Position numbers and translations under genes: made by a program. Shown here piece by piece: positions 63,901 through 64,000 of a DNA stretch of 64,000 nucleotides (positions are counted from its first letter, which is position 1; the number at the start of each line of letters is the position of its first letter). The notes below the pieces were generated by a model. That model was not told where the DNA came from and ran no database searches. It saw only the letters and a program-made list of their open reading frames with translations. The stretch comes from Limnephilus marmoratus (lineage: Eukaryota; Arthropoda; Insecta; Trichoptera; Limnephilidae). Location of the stretch: positions 27,351,286 through 27,415,285 of the forward strand of contig OU862913.1 in assembly GCA_917880885.1 (NCBI GenBank), in the 5' to 3' direction.

Positions 63901-64000
63901 GTTATCTGCTAGTTCAATAACAGTTACGATGAAACTCATTTTAGTTATGCTAAACGAATATTAATTAATATTGAATACATTTCAACTCAGGAAATGCCCG

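Noticed and set aside
1..64000. CRISPR arrays, operons or bacterial genes
   Set aside because: Tandem arrays here have no spacer structure, and all coding evidence is eukaryotic, with introns and transposons.

Overview
This is nuclear DNA from an insect-like arthropod: AT-rich, with short exons separated by introns of up to about 12 kb and packed with transposable elements of many classes. Hemiptera would fit the repeat style (many TAGGTACCTAC-type words, many short hAT elements), but the sequence alone does not fix the order. The window has no prokaryotic features.

One host gene runs through it on the minus strand, from about 63.8 kb down to 21.8 kb and probably past both ends of what I can see. 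Ten exons can be placed from protein similarity, GT/AG sites and reading phase. Exons 1-5 (56.2, 52.4, 40.4, 40.1, 33.2 kb) encode a complete S1 serine-protease domain with the full His/Asp/Ser triad. It looks like an insect modular serine protease (MSP): an LV-type activation end, Ala at the position-189 equivalent, and GDSGGG around the active serine. Exons 6-7 (32.5, 29.2 kb) encode a six-cysteine CLIP domain, exon 8 (25.5 kb) a linker, and exons 9-10 (24.2, 21.9 kb) the first half of a second S1 domain that has lost its catalytic His and Asp. Every junction is phase-compatible, so one transcript could encode protease-CLIP-pseudoprotease. Two adjacent genes, the second lacking its first exon, remain possible. 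A further upstream exon is proposed at 63.7 kb.

The rest is mobile DNA. 0-12 kb: nested LINEs, hAT elements with 8-bp target duplications, and a Penelope-like fragment whose two flanking repeats carry hammerhead-ribozyme-like cores. 12-21 kb: decayed AT-rich DNA with no recognisable gene. 21-33 kb: the CLIP/pseudoprotease exons among tRNA-derived SINEs, hAT elements, tandem arrays and a 0.33-kb palindrome. 33-42 kb: LINE fragments and a deleted Gypsy-type element. 42.2-50.6 kb: an apparently intact Ty3/Gypsy element (659-bp LTRs, gag, pol, -1 frameshift heptamer) that interrupts an older TIR element. 50.6-56 kb: satellite, TIR and MITE elements. 56-64 kb: a duplicated segment, LINEs, hAT, a Copia fragment and the candidate upstream exon.

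Most apparent ORFs here are decayed transposon pieces. The host gene is the only non-transposon coding sequence I can support.
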